From: Calliopsis andreniformis
Taxonomy: Eukaryota; Arthropoda; Insecta; Hymenoptera; Andrenidae
Assembly: GCF_051401765.1 (NCBI RefSeq)
Contig: NC_135066.1
Span: forward strand, 21,207,501 to 21,271,500
Reading direction: 5' to 3'
Length of the DNA stretch: 64,000 nt
A program made the position numbers and the translations under genes. The notes under the pieces were generated by a model. That model was given only the letters and a program-made list of their open reading frames with translations. It ran no database searches and was not told the DNA's origin. Shown piece after piece: positions 1 through 13,080 of this stretch (within the stretch, counting starts at the first letter, position 1; each line of letters opens with the position of its first letter).

Positions 1-879
1 TCTTCAATTAATTATCGAATGCAAATTAATTAAAGTAAGTGTAAAAGGTTTGCATATACGGTTTAACTACTTAATGTGAAGACATATTGTTTTACAGCCA
101 TACCTAATTCTGGAAAGAATTTAATTGGTTGAAAATAGACTGCTGTACCACCTCCTAAAAGCAATAGGTACTGCAAGATATGTCGGAACGAAATCCTCAA
201 CACATAATATCGCTTGTCGTATCGCCAAATAAATAAACATGCTATTCTGAAACTACCAATACCATGAGAGTACAGAAAATATCTGTGAAAGATCCACTAA
301 GCGTTAAGTGATAACCGCGGAGCCCCCTAAAAATAGGACCTCCAGGAGACCTTCATACATGTACTCACTTATGGACAGCTCAAGAACGGGCTCGGGTAAG
401 TTTGCGAGCGGCTCTGCTCGTGAGCAGATGAATAATGTAGACGCACCATAAGACTGATTATCCCTGTATTTTAGCGCTCCTGAGCGATTATCCAATTTTG
501 CCTACGATAAACCGACCCTGATTTCTATTATCAATACATCTACATTCTACATACTAACAAGAGTGTGAGTCGATATTAGTGATTTATGAATTTGTTCTTA
601 TTTATTTGTGTTTTTCTTAAGTATTATTTGTACATTATTACGTAATGTTGAAAGTGCGACGAGGCGTATTCAAAGAAGTTTAGATGTATGTAATGATTGA
701 CGTGAGAAGATATTGATATACATTTTAAACAATATTAAGTGCTTTGTAGAAATTTGTATATCTTTATATCTTTTTATATCTTTACCATATATTATCACAC
801 ATAGCAATACGTTTTATGATAAAAAAGACTTAATTTTCAATGTATCATCAATTCCATTCTTATTCAAATTTCGAACAGT
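1..879. other. AT-rich DNA without a recognisable gene
   Basis: No domain, RNA gene or repeat was recognised here. A 63-codon minus-strand ORF at 304-495 sits in a slightly GC-richer patch but resembles nothing I know, and its length is compatible with chance. Confidence 0.5.
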
Positions 880-1140
880 TTCAAAATGATCATGGTATTG
901 TCAATTCAAAATTTGAAAGTTTGAGAATTTGAAAGCTTTAAAAGTTTGAAAATTTGAAAGTTCAAAACAAAAAAATTTGAAAAATCGAGGGTTTATATTT
1001 TAAATGTTAAAAAATTTTTTAAATTTTAAACTTTCACTGATGAAAAATTTAGAAATTCAAAAAACTGTAGACTTGTATTTGAAATATTTGAAAGACTGAA
1101 AATTTGAAAGCTTGAGAATTTGAAAATTTTAAATCGTCCA
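880..1140. repeat. Degenerate TTTGAAA-type tandem repeat, copy 1
   Basis: The phrases TTTGAAAG, TTTGAGAATTTGAAAG and AAATTTGAAA recur every 10-20 bases, with drifting spacing, like a decayed minisatellite. The same phrase structure reappears at 27.6-27.87 kb and 62.31-62.71 kb. It is non-coding and has no clear unit boundary. Confidence 0.65.
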
Positions 1141-2552
1141 TGTTGGAATTAACTTACTATTCTAAGGGTTAATAACAGGAATTCGTGTGTACCCATACTT
1201 TAACTTGCAATGGGCAATGCTTTAATAGATGTATTCTTTCATTTATGTAAGTATTTCATTTAGGTAAGTTTTCAATAAGTTGATTACCAAACGTGAATCA
1301 ATCTGTATAACTTCATTAATCCTAAATCAGAAATGTGTTCAGGAAGTCAAGGATGAGGTAAACATTATTACATTGTGTCTCACTTGTACAATTACGCACA
1401 AGCAACGCATAACAGATATTTAACATGTTCATTGTCCATTGCATCACATAGGGTGCTCATTCTCAGGCTATGGTTATATGTTTACGGTACACTAGGAAAT
1501 TAGGCAGGGAATGTGTTAAAGAAAACTTAAAAGTCAGTCTACGATACTGACAAGAGAAACTCTTCAAATCTTCTGCCGATGAATTGGTACAAATCAGGTA
1601 AATCTTCGAACAAGTTGATTTTTTACCTTTCGTATGCTAGCTGTTTGACTTAACTACATATACATACCTACGTAGAACGAAAAACAAAACCTCTCAAGGA
1701 TGCTATGGTTCGTATAGGACGTCTCACAAGACTTCGTTCTCGAATTTCATTTCTCTCTGCGCTGAGTTTCGCAACTAAATACTTTAGCCCACGAAACAAA
1801 TGGACAGTACTGCTGTGTAAACACTGGATGCTCATGATGCTCTGTAAAGGAATTAAAAAAGACTGGCTGATGAAAAAAGTTTTGCACGTAGTTCTGTACC
1901 GAGCGAAAATAATACTGTTCTTGCTGTAGACAATCGGTGTAGTGAATGCTACCAATTAATATCTTTCGTTAAGTTGAAGATTTGCTTAATGAATTTTATG
2001 TTGAAAAACTTGATTAAATTTTTCATTCAATGCACTTGTAGCGTATTTTCGATTTCAAGTTTTGTTTGATGTAATAACGTACTCGAAATATGCACATTAG
2101 ATGTCTAAAAAATAATATATGTTATAATTTGTGTCTAATAATTTTTTCAATTACTGAATACTAGGCAAGAATTATGCTTACATACTTATTCAGTCTAAGT
2201 TCAGGGAAGATTAACCCTAAGCTGCATGGTGTTGCAGATATGCAACTTGTTTTTCATTTTAAGTTAGTTGGGTATAGTTCTATAGCTGTAACGCAAAACG
2301 GCGTATGTCGCATTTTCAAAAAATTCAAGTTAAGCTATTACTTGAAATCCAAAATACAGACCTCACGTTTTCAGAAAGAAAAAATGACATTAATAGAATT
2401 TTTTTGACTTAAAAATAAGAGTTCAAGAAAACAGAACACCATAAGACAGTATTGAAGTTGAAAACATTAAAATCGATATCTTCAAAACAAAATACGTGAC
2501 TTAGGTCATTTTGCCTTACAAACACAGAATGACATGTAGTATAATGTAATTG
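1141..2552. other. AT-rich DNA without a recognisable gene
   Basis: Overlapping ORFs of 95 codons (1,668-1,955, minus) and 74 codons (1,705-1,929, plus) occupy the same GC-richer patch. Neither product resembles a known family, and open frames on both strands argue for chance. Confidence 0.45.
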
Positions 2553-3784
2553 CAGTAGTGGACAGGAGAAAATTTAAAATTGTGTACAAGAATAATATTA
2601 CCTATTTTGTAAGCTTTCATATTAAACATTTTATCTCATATTGATAACGCCCATCTATTCTAGGATATGTTCTGATTTTGTATAACAAAATAGTTATTCT
2701 GCGATTTCTTCTTGCAAAACTTTTTTTTACGGAAAAACTCCGATTTTGATGAAATTTTGCAGAATTGTAGAATAGCCGAAAATATTCGATACATATCTTT
2801 TTATGGGTTTTAATTCACGTTAAGATGCTGAAAACCACCACCAAAGCTGTAGGTGGAAAACATATTTCACCTTATATCTGGAAAACTATTGCGTATGGAA
2901 AAATGGTGTAAAGGGGACGACTGAGTAATTTTGAACGACAAGTCCACCTATGTATACCGTTTATGAAAATATCAATTTCTTTAAAAAGTATATTAAAAAA
3001 TAATATGTTTTCGTTGTTTTCACTGACTAAAAGTTGATCGATCGTTTCGCAAATTTATATGTAAATAGTATGGACCAAAACACAATATACGGATAGAATA
3101 GAATTTTTAATTTTTACGTTATAAACTAAATAATGATATGCCTAGTTAGACTACATTTTGTGCGAAATTGGGCCCTGAAACGAGTAGCCTCACGAAAAAC
3201 ATATATCCTTATAATGTTTTTGTCATTATTCTGTGATACACATTGTTTATTGTTCACTAAATGCATAAATAATAAGTGACTCTTGCATCGACGAAAATGT
3301 AGCAAGTAAAGATGGTTTTTAAATCTTTATGGATCAAAAAATTATTATTTACGAGTTTCTACAGAAAATTAGAGTTTCTATAGAAAACGTGGTTTATTTT
3401 TTAAATATACTTTAAATATTTTTTATTTATTATTTTTTAAATATACTTTAAATAAATATTTAATACTATTTAAATAAATTGATATTTTTACAAACTGTTT
3501 ACATAAGTGGATTCGTCGTTTAAAGTTACTCAGTCGCTCCCTTTACACCATTTTGCTACACGCAATAGTTTTCGAGATATTAGACGAAATATGTTTTCCG
3601 CCTCCAACGTTGGGAAGTAGTTTTCAGCACCTTAACATGAATTAGAGCCAATAAAGAAATGCGTGTTAAATATTTTCAGCTACTTTACAATCCTGCAAAG
3701 TTTTATCAAAATCGGAGATTTACACCTCGCGATGTTTCCTTGTTAAAAGCGTCTACCTTTTAAATTTTCTTTCATCCGCCACTG
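2553..3784. mobile_element. Foldback Tc1/mariner-type nonautonomous element, family A copy 1
   Basis: The two halves are long imperfect inverted repeats. The left outer end reads CAGTAGTGGACAGGAG and the right end, reverse-complemented, reads CAGTGGCGGATGAAAG. Arms of about 500 bp then match inward, including GAAAATTTAAAA, the block around ATGGTGTAAAGGGG (left, near 2,905) and its complement CCCTTTACACCATTT (right, near 3,538). A TA follows the right end, as expected of a Tc1/mariner TA target duplication; the left flank reads TG, presumably mutated. There is no transposase, so it would have needed an enzyme in trans. A second, interrupted copy lies at 10.7-14.2 kb. Confidence 0.8.
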
Positions 3785-5929
3785 TATGATATACTTCATT
3801 ATAAAAAATACATCCGCTAACAATTCTTTTTAAGGAAATTCTTATAGGTGATATTAAATATTATAAATAATTTCCTGATTTAGCAGTCAAATTCTAATAA
3901 CGGTAAAATTACTGATAAATAAGTACATCATTTCAAATCGTTTTTTCGGTATTTTGTTTCGTATGAATGATTACAATTTTTGCTCGAAAAAGACCACTGA
4001 GATAATACTAATGCTGTATGCGTTCGAAAAGCGTTAATTATAAAATAAAAAATATTACGAGTACTTAAAAATTTTATGTTACCTTTTTGCAACGTAATAC
4101 AGTTTTGGCTCGAACAGATTACTTATGCAAATAAACAATTTTTATTGCTACTTTTTTATTACCGTTACATACGACAGTAACAGTGTATTTTTTTCAGAAT
4201 TAAAAAATCATGCAACGAAGGGTTAACAACGAATTTATATTTGTATTTACATTTGTATTTGTAGAGTCTAAAAAATCACATGAAACTGGTTTCGTCAAAT
4301 AATTTGGGGAAGTAAAGAAACTATGACCGAGTAAACAACAGGAAGATACTGCACTATTAACGAGTATCATATTTCTTTTGCAGCAATAAGTTATTTTACC
4401 TTCCACAAACAAAGAAATCAACTACTTCAAAGAAATGTAAATATTATATTTTCACAATATATATAACTTTTATACAATAGTATCACAAACTGCTACAAAT
4501 ACTAAACCACATTACTAAGTTATTTGAATATGTTGTAAATGAAATATCAGGAGAATTGTCATCAACGATTGGTTCTTGTTTTAAGAAGAACATATCGTTC
4601 GTAAATCGAACTAAATTACTTTAATAACAATTGATGGAGGAGACATAGACTGATAGTCACATAACACTCGAATGTTATTTTAATTAAATATCTTTGTGAA
4701 TAAAATTTACAAATAATTAACCTGTTTCTTAATATGATGTGCTGAATTTTGACGTTTATACGGAAGATAGCAAAGGAAACATGATTTTGAGCAGCAGTCT
4801 TTAATGTACAGATTTACTATGTCTTCTCCACAAAGTGTACCTAAAAACAAATCGATCTGTGCTATTGTTATGACGACCGAAAACATTCAAATTTTTAAGT
4901 AATAGATTAATGCACGAACGCACAATTATATATAGGTTATATTGTGTAATTGCATCGATCATTAGAAGTACGAAATAATTTTGTATTACAACGATAAGAA
5001 AAATTAACATTTTTATTATAATTATTATTACACTAAAGATTAATAATAATTTACTGCTTGGTAATGAGTCCGTGCTCAGCAGTTAAATTAAGAATTTTCA
5101 ACAATACATTCGTAAAAAAGTGGTAAAAATTAATGGAACAATAGTGGACAAAAAATATAAAAAAGTGAATGAGCTTTACTGTCATTTTAATGCATTCTAA
5201 AAAATGCACTGCAACAAATAATACAGATAATTAATAGTAGGTATTATATAAATAGACTAATCGGACAAACAAAACTGTTAGTAGTTCTCAAAGTTTCTAG
5301 TTTTATTTTCTTGACAATAACATACATATATACAATACCTAACAAATGCCATAGAAGTAGTACAGTAGACGTCAATGATTTGTACTACTATCTTCTCAGA
5401 ATTTCTATCTGAAATGTATAACATAAAGAAATTTTCTTGGTGCTTTCTTTTCATATTGCTCAAGCAATCAAGAAATAAAAAAGGTTTACAAATACAGCGT
5501 ATACAAATAAGTTTAACCTTTTGTCTTACGCTTTTATAAAGCTACAGAATTAATTGAAACAAATGAAAAGACTTTCAACTTCAAAATTCTACTTTAGTTA
5601 AATAGTCTACCATCTGTGAACAAAAAGATGACGATAAAACTACGGTGCTTTCTGGATGCATGCTCGTAACTTAATATGTCTTAAAAGCTAATAACTACTA
5701 TAAACTATATGTAGAAAATAATTTTAAAAAAGCATCAGTCAATGCAATAGAAATTTAAATTTATTTACCACACCTAGGGTCAAGTGAAGTGGAAGAAGTT
5801 TTACAAGTGTACCATCGAGCTTGTACCGAGACACTGTCCTTTAATTAGTCTTTAAAATGCTACAGTAAAATACATTCACATGATCGTCTCACCAATACTC
5901 TGTCCGCTATTGTCTATTGACTAGAACAA
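3785..5929. other. AT-rich DNA without a recognisable gene
   Basis: Very AT-rich, with simple A/T runs. The minus-strand ORFs at 4,200-4,421, 4,801-5,010 and 5,278-5,463 have no recognisable domain and a composition typical of random AT-rich sequence. Confidence 0.5.
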
Positions 5930-6760
5930 AGGAACTCTCCCAGCGTACAGCAGACAAGCCAATAATTACAGCGAGACTCGCGATCAAAGCAAAGAAAACG
6001 ATAGACAACGATGAAAGCTTTTTAAATATACCTTCTCATTCATTTCGACCTCGAGTGCGTTTCTCAACATGAGAAACGTCATCGATGAGAGATCTCAATG
6101 GATTTCGTTTGTAAGTGATCACATAAATAAATCCTCCCACTGCATTTTATCCTCCTACATATGTTGAATACATATTAAACAAACTTGATAAAGACTATAG
6201 ACAAAGTAAAACATTACAGGCTACATACCTCCATTTCTACTTCCCCCGTTCCCGTCTACTAAGACCCACTACCTCCACTACTGTTCATTCCATTCAACTA
6301 CTATGCGTGAGAAACAGAGAACGCGAAGAAACGCTCTCTGTCTTCAAATGGAAATGCAGCCTGTTCTAGCATAAAAATAAGGGCCTGTCGTGGCTCACTG
6401 TAGGAGAAGTGACCTTTCATCCCAACGTCTGTATGCGCAACGTCCGTGTACACTGCGATGAGAAACAAGGGACGGAGCTGAGTGTTTGGCTCTTAGAAGC
6501 GACTATTCTCGGTATATTTGTAGGAGAGACTGTATCAAAACGTTGTCGTAGTATCCCAGGTTCGATATGTGTAATAACTCGCAAATTACAGCGTTCTAGT
6601 CTCGTTGAAATAAGACAAAACGTATCGAAGCAACGTTGTATATGGTATATTGTAAATGACATGACAGAGAGAAAGAGTGTGTACGTGTGTATTTCTATGT
6701 GCAAAGTTGATGAATTAGAGATAAAATACAAATACAGTTGAAGAGGGCGATCATTTGCGG
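5930..6760. other. GC-richer block with long ORFs on both strands, unidentified
   Basis: This block is clearly less AT-rich than its surroundings. A 110-codon plus-strand ORF (6,409-6,741) and a 104-codon minus-strand ORF (6,417-6,731) overlap almost completely. Neither shows a domain or signal peptide that I recognise. Near 6,069 a short frame starts MRNVIDERSQ and runs 14 codons to a GTAAGT at 6,112, which could be a 5' splice site but lacks the usual preceding AG. It could be a conserved regulatory block or a first exon; it is not called as a gene. Confidence 0.25.
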
Positions 6761-9700
6761 AAATTTATTCGTTCTGGTAGACTCATACATATACGTATTA
6801 GCGTCTGTTTCATTCCTTATGTAAACTCTTATACCCCCCCTCCTCGCAGTGAATGCTCTTCGAAATAACAGTAGTTCTTTGATGGAAGCTCGATACGTAA
6901 AGGGGTTTTACCCGTCTCTCGACGAATTAGTAATTAAATATTATCATCTGAATTTATATTAGGAAAATGAACCGAAACATGCATTATAACAGGCGTGTTC
7001 AACTTATTGTTAATGTTCTTTCTTCTACTATCAGGAGTAAGAAGATAAATCTTCAGAGCCTTGTTAGCATTTCATTATTTTACTTTATTACTTTTTGATA
7101 CAAACTGATTGCGAGTACTTTCCTCAAATCGGGAAGTAAATACTTGAATAAATTATTGTATACACATCATTAAACATCTGTAAATATCTGGAAACATTTG
7201 CAAACTTTTACAAACGTTTACAAACGTTTACAAACCTGTACTCGATCCTTGTGCATAACCACCTTGATAAAATCAGCTGGAACGCTAATATATACTAAAG
7301 ACAATACTTTAAAAAAAAAACAGGTTGAAATCCAAACATTTCGAAAGAACGAATGAATTCGGTTTTTGTTCACTATTTTAAAGTCCTGGATCACCATTAA
7401 CCTTCAACTGATATAGTGACAGTATTATTAACATGATTTGCTAAAATTGCTGTAATTTCATTAACATAGAATCTTTAACGGTATTATGAATATAAAAGTT
7501 CACAATTTTCCAGTTTATTTATCTCTGTAAATGATCTGCAGATATTATTCATACGATACATGAAAACTATAGTTAGTGCAAATAGCTACCAAAACAGCTA
7601 CAGGGTTAAATGCAGGTTACAAAAATTTAATTTTAAAATAACAATTTATAAAAGTATGTTATGCAAGATTTAGAAATAATTCACTGAAAATAAGTAGATT
7701 CCATATTATACAACAGTGTATGAATCAAGGACATCAGTATAAAGCAGTGAATCCTTAATTAGCCCCCTTTTCACGTTGTAATAATATTAAGCAAAATAGT
7801 TTTCCTTCAACTTCAAATTACATCATTCACTTCTTCTTGTTCAGACACACTATTTAGTCCTTTCCGTACAACTGAAGAAAATATTCTATACACAATATAC
7901 TGTTATTATTCTCTGACAGAAGACTTAGTAAACAATTTTCCTGTAGAAATTTGTACTCCTATCATATTATGTACGTATACACAACGTTCCGCGACGAAAA
8001 TAATTTCGGGATCAGTGGATTCAATGCGTGGAGGAGGTAAATCAATTTGTACACTTCGCTGTATCCTTATCGAATCAAATATATTATCTCATTATAGATA
8101 CCTGCAGAAATAATACAAATATACGCATAAACGAATTTCTGTATGTGTTAATGTTTGTATGTCCGAATATTGTAACCTTAACTTATCAGAATTATGATAA
8201 CTGAACTGAATCATCATTTCGAATTCTGTTACAGACGACGATCAATGCGTTTCACGTGCGAGAACTTTCTTAACTTTCATCTCGCTCTTTAAAGTTCATC
8301 AAGCTTCTTACTCCTTATTCAGATTAATTATTCACATTAATTTATATTAGCTCTTACCATTCCAAGAATCGACATTCGAGAACCTTCATATTCTTTCTTC
8401 AACATGATCGAATTCAAGTTTTCCAATTTTCGGATATTCAGGCTATACTTACAAATTTTCAGTCCTTTGATATGTTTATTTTGATTTCCTGAATGCCCAT
8501 CCTTGGAAATCTGCATTCAAACTCTGAGCGAGACTACTTTGGTACGCTAAGGGTTAATATACTTTTATACCAGAGAATAATAGTGTCACCGACCTCGTAT
8601 AAATAAATAAATATTATCTTCATTTTTGTTTATTTCAATTCCAATTTATTCTCACTGTACGATCGTCCTCTTCGTTCTAGTTGACTGGTAAAAGTGTGAT
8701 GCAAAAATTTGCGTGATAGTGTGCGAGAGAATGGCAAAGGAGACCCGAGAGCTTGCAAGAGCATTAAGTAGAACAAGGACATATTAAAACTCCGAAAGAG
8801 TCCACCGAATTATTCACCATCTACATCTCAACTCCTGAATGAAATACTTTCTACTATCGAGTAAGTGTTAACATAAGATTCACACTGAACCCTTATTTTC
8901 ATTTGATCCATGTTAACTTTTATTTGGAATTTTGAAATTCTTGAAGCCCACGATTCGCACATCACTGTAAATTTTCCATGTACACAGAACAGTGCTTGCA
9001 CACATTTCTCAACCAAAAATCGAACAATGTACAGATACTTTAAGTTCAATTATTATGTTCCTCAAAATTTTTATGTTAAAATATTTAAATGTGTCTTTAC
9101 AGAATTTTATCAAAATTTATTAATATCTTTTATGACAATTTAGATCCCAAAAGTATCTCATCTGAAAAACTCTTAACACTATGTAACGTTTGAATTGTAA
9201 AATTAAATTTCTTATGAGAATGCAGTTTGTAAATTATTATGCGTTAGTCACATACTGGTTACGAGGTTATGTTTTTCTATATCTTCGTTTTGTTAAGGGA
9301 AAAGTTCCCATAATTCAATCTTTTTCTGGTAAAAATATAAATTTTGCTTTGTAGATTTTAATTCAAGCATAAACTCAAATTTATTATAAATGTGATGTAT
9401 AAGTAAATACGTCATTTTGCCTTATAATACAGATAGACCAACAAACTTTTCAAAAATATAAAAAAAATATAAAACTGAGATACCATGTATGTAATTTATT
9501 ATTTTTTGCTTTCTTCCTGGTTATTGAATCGATGTTGCGAGTTAATCGTGGATTTCCAAGCTTGTGTGTGAGTGTACATTCCAAACGGAATACTGTTAAT
9601 GTTTAAGGAAAAAGAATGATGACGGTACAGGGTTACCAAAACAAAAAGAAACCGTAAGACGCAATGATAGAATGTAGAAGACAATTGTGTGTACGCCACA

Positions 9701-10727
9701 TGACTTCGCAAACTCTTATAATTTACACTGTAATTAAGTAAACTGAAACTGTGTTCCCTTTTCACATCCTTCAGCATATATTGTTTTCATACGATTCTCG
9801 AGGCATTCTTGTACATAATGTTTTACTCTTGTAAATAAATTATCCATATGATCCGAACAGACCAATTATTTATCCCAATAAAAATAGCTCGTCCTGCCTT
9901 CTAAAATTTTTGGAACTGATTGATGAGTATATAGAGTGAATCATGGGAAACAGGACCCCTAAATATATCTCCGTTACTTGCCGTCTCGAAAAACTTTTCA
10001 GCAAAATGTTACACTATTTAAAGAATTGCATACATTAATAAGAACAGCATTTTTTGAAGATCACCTTTTTTACGAAAACTTTCGTGCATTAAAAATCCTT
10101 GCATACATTTTTATTGGCTGTTATATTTTAACAATACGTATCAATACGACGGCTATCCTGCATATTATGCACAACAATTATTCTCTAATCGAGGAATAGA
10201 GCCCAGGGGACTTTCATGACCTATTCGATTTTTGGGCTTAACGACTCTTAATTAGTTTGTTTGAGGATATCTAGAAAACCAAATTTATGGCAAACCATCT
10301 ACGTCATCTCAAAACGCAGGATCGCATCGTAGGGCATGTACAACTTCGAAAAGGCTTGGACATGTAACAATCACACTGGTTGATCGCCTACGTGTACGTA
10401 TTGATTGTAAGACATCATTTTGAATATCATTTAAATTAAAAACCAATTGAATTTGGTAAGTATTCATTTTAACCCCATACACCTTAATAGTTTTTTACTC
10501 AGCATTCAATACTCTGTCGAATTGCTCAGTCAAATACGTAAATCTACATTTTAAGGACTTTTCCCAACTTTGGATATTTAATTTAAATTTTTATTTTACA
10601 AGCTTTATTTTATCATTAAAACACAAAATCAATCAGAGGATGCTTGGTGCATGGTTAACACTGTGTCGTATGTCTCTTAAAATTTCAATGATCCAAGCAA
10701 TGTTTAAAGTATAGAGACCATCGACGC
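6761..10727. other. AT-rich DNA without a recognisable gene
   Basis: No gene was identified. A few 10-bp units of the CGTTTACAAA kind lie at about 7,200-7,240. A slightly GC-richer patch at about 8,640-8,800 and ORFs at 8,828-9,143, 9,499-9,777 and 9,978-10,199 show no family resemblance. Confidence 0.45.
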
Positions 10728-11189
10728 AGCATCGCAAAGTGTAAATTTTCGAACTTGATGAAACCTGGCAGAATTGTAGAGTAGCTGAAAATAGTCGCTA
10801 CGTATTTCTTTTATCGACTCTAGTTTATGTTAAAAGGGGAAAAACCACCCCCAAAGTTGAGGATGGAAAACATATTTGGCTTAATATGTCGAAAACTATT
10901 GCATCTAGCGAAATGGTGTAAATGGGGCGAATGCATATTTTTGAACGACGAATCCACCTACGTAAACAATTTTTGAAAATATCAATTTGTTTAAAAAACA
11001 TATTAAACGATAGTATATTTTTGTTGTTTTCTCTGACTAAATATTTATCAAGCGACACTACCGTGCCGTGACACCAAGTACATATATGCAGAGCGTAGAC
11101 GGCACTACCGTGTACATTATTTGGAGTTCTGCATATGAAAAACTTCAATCGTGTATTTCATTGGATCCGTAACTCAGATCTAAAATTCA

Positions 11190-12130
11190 ATAGTACTGTC
11201 GCAATCTGTCGAAAACGGTAACTGCAAGAATTTAATCTTCTACCAAAACATTGGCAATATTGGAATTCCAACAAATATCATTTTTAATCTTATTTCTGCG
11301 CTATAATGTGTCTCCCATTATAAATATTTTTGACACTACTTGCACATGCTACACGAAGTTCATGTTTCACCGGAGGAAGTACGCCTTCGTTTTTATGACA
11401 AAAAAAAGTACATAATTTACAAAAATCATTGCTATGCTGCAGTCAGTAGCTTTCTTGACTGAAAAATATTTGGTGGGCCCTTTTGTAAAGAAGTTCAGTT
11501 ATCATAATGACAGCGCAATTCTCTTGTAATAGTGACGATAGCGAGGGGCGACAAATATCTTTTCCCCTACGGTCTACAGATAACGAACGGACCCACGAGC
11601 CGCCAGTTCGTCACCATTGTTGAAATGAACTATCACATTGACATTTGCACCCTCAATGCATACATAGAGCCTCAATAACCAGTTAATATAGACTTAAAGA
11701 CATTGATCACATCACCATATAGAATATCTGCTTGTTTATACTTTTAATAGTTTGGTTTCTATAAAATATTATAAGTTTCTACTTCTTCTGTAGTAATCCT
11801 GTGTTTACTATAATTGGATTTCATTACGAAAAGACTCACCAAGTATGTTTTTAGTAAAGAAAGCTGCTAATTGTAGCATAAGCAGGGATTTTTATAAGTT
11901 AAATTTTTGTCATAAGAATGACAACGCACTTCTTAGGATAAAACATGAATTGTAATTGTAAACATGTAGCATATGCAAATAGCATCAAAAATATGTTTAG
12001 TGGGAGACATACTGTTGCGGCAGAAATGAGATTAAAAGTTAAATTTATTGGGACTACAATATTAGCAATGTTTTGATAGGAGATTAAATTTTTGCGTTTG
12101 GCGTTTTCCAATGCTTTCAATGAATTTGTT
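11190..12130. mobile_element. Inverted-repeat element nested in family A copy 2
   Basis: The segment at about 11,205-11,410 reappears as an inverted copy at about 11,900-12,115. Paired landmarks are CTACCAAAACATTGGCAATA against its partner near 12,050-12,080, and ATGTGTCTCCCATTA against TAGTGGGAGACATACTG. The spacer (about 11,410-11,900) is unrecognised. The termini and target duplication were not resolved. A 73-codon minus-strand ORF at 11,899-12,120 lies wholly in the right arm and is not a gene. Confidence 0.6.
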
Positions 12131-12539
12131 CACCCTAATATCTTAAATTGGTGCTCTTAAATTATTGATGCTTTGTGGGAGATTGAATTCAATAGGGTAG
12201 ATTTTTCAAAGGACTACATATACTTAGCGTCCTTTTGTTTACCTTTGTATAACAGATCGTGCATCGTAGTACATAAAACGTTCACAGATAGAGCGGCTTA
12301 CCTGTGAACAGGGAAGTAGGATTCCTGTGGCGTGCGGTTAAGAAATAAATTTCATAGACTATGATTTCTCTTTAAAATAATATATAACAATATTTATTAA
12401 CTTAAGAGTTGTACATACTTGAAATACTTGGCACTATTCTTAAAACTATATAAACTTCAGTCTTTTAACGAAAGAGATTCTTATTAGTATATGAATTATT
12501 AATTGTCATGATTTTCTATATCGACGGAATATTAATGAT

Positions 12540-13080
12540 CTATAATCATGCCTCGGTCGGTAATCAAGAAGCTGGTCAAAGCTGCCTCAATTCGGAGGAT
12601 CCAAGGAGCTGGTTAAAGCTGCTTCAGCATGCATTTGGGAGTTGAGGTTGGAAGTCGGAGAAAGAGAACTGCACCACACTCTGCCGAACTGTCTACATGC
12701 TGGCGCTGGCGCTGCCTTATTTATACCGAAAAAATGCCTCCTTCTTTTGAGCCTGATGACTCTCCTCGGTGTAGGGGAAGCATCGTACTGCGCTTGCGTG
12801 TTCCGGACTCATCGCAGGATACGCGTTCTTGATTGATTCGGAAGTCTTGGCACATGTGTCTGGTGGTGCTCGCGCAGGCGTATTGAGAGTATCGTTCGCC
12901 GATTGGTTTATGATATCGCTGCTTGATCGTCATCTTGTCGTCCATGCGTGCTCCATTGCACGCCATAGGATATCGCTTCGATGACGTACTGATTTTGTGC
13001 GCATGCGTAATGGGAAGCGTCCTACTGTGTGTGCGCACGCGCGTTGCGTGTCGCTGGCGCGACGATTCAATCTAAGGATT
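12540..13080. other. GC-rich block inside the nested insertion, unidentified
   Basis: This is strikingly GC-rich for the window. It begins with two near-repeats of AGCTGGTCAAAGCTGC (12,570-12,627) and contains TTATTTATACC at 12,717, a TATA-box-like string. Three overlapping ORFs of 64-105 codons occur on both strands. None resembles a known domain, and simultaneous openness is expected of CG-rich DNA. It could be a remnant LTR or a captured promoter or exon; neither LTR ends nor a partner LTR were found. Confidence 0.3.

Noticed and set aside
6409..6741. A 110-codon plus-strand ORF as a gene.
   Set aside because: A 104-codon ORF covers it on the other strand, neither shows a domain, and no splice or promoter context is convincing.
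12629..13038. Three ORFs in the CG-rich block as a coding gene.
   Set aside because: Simultaneous openness on both strands follows from the composition; no domain and no plausible gene structure.
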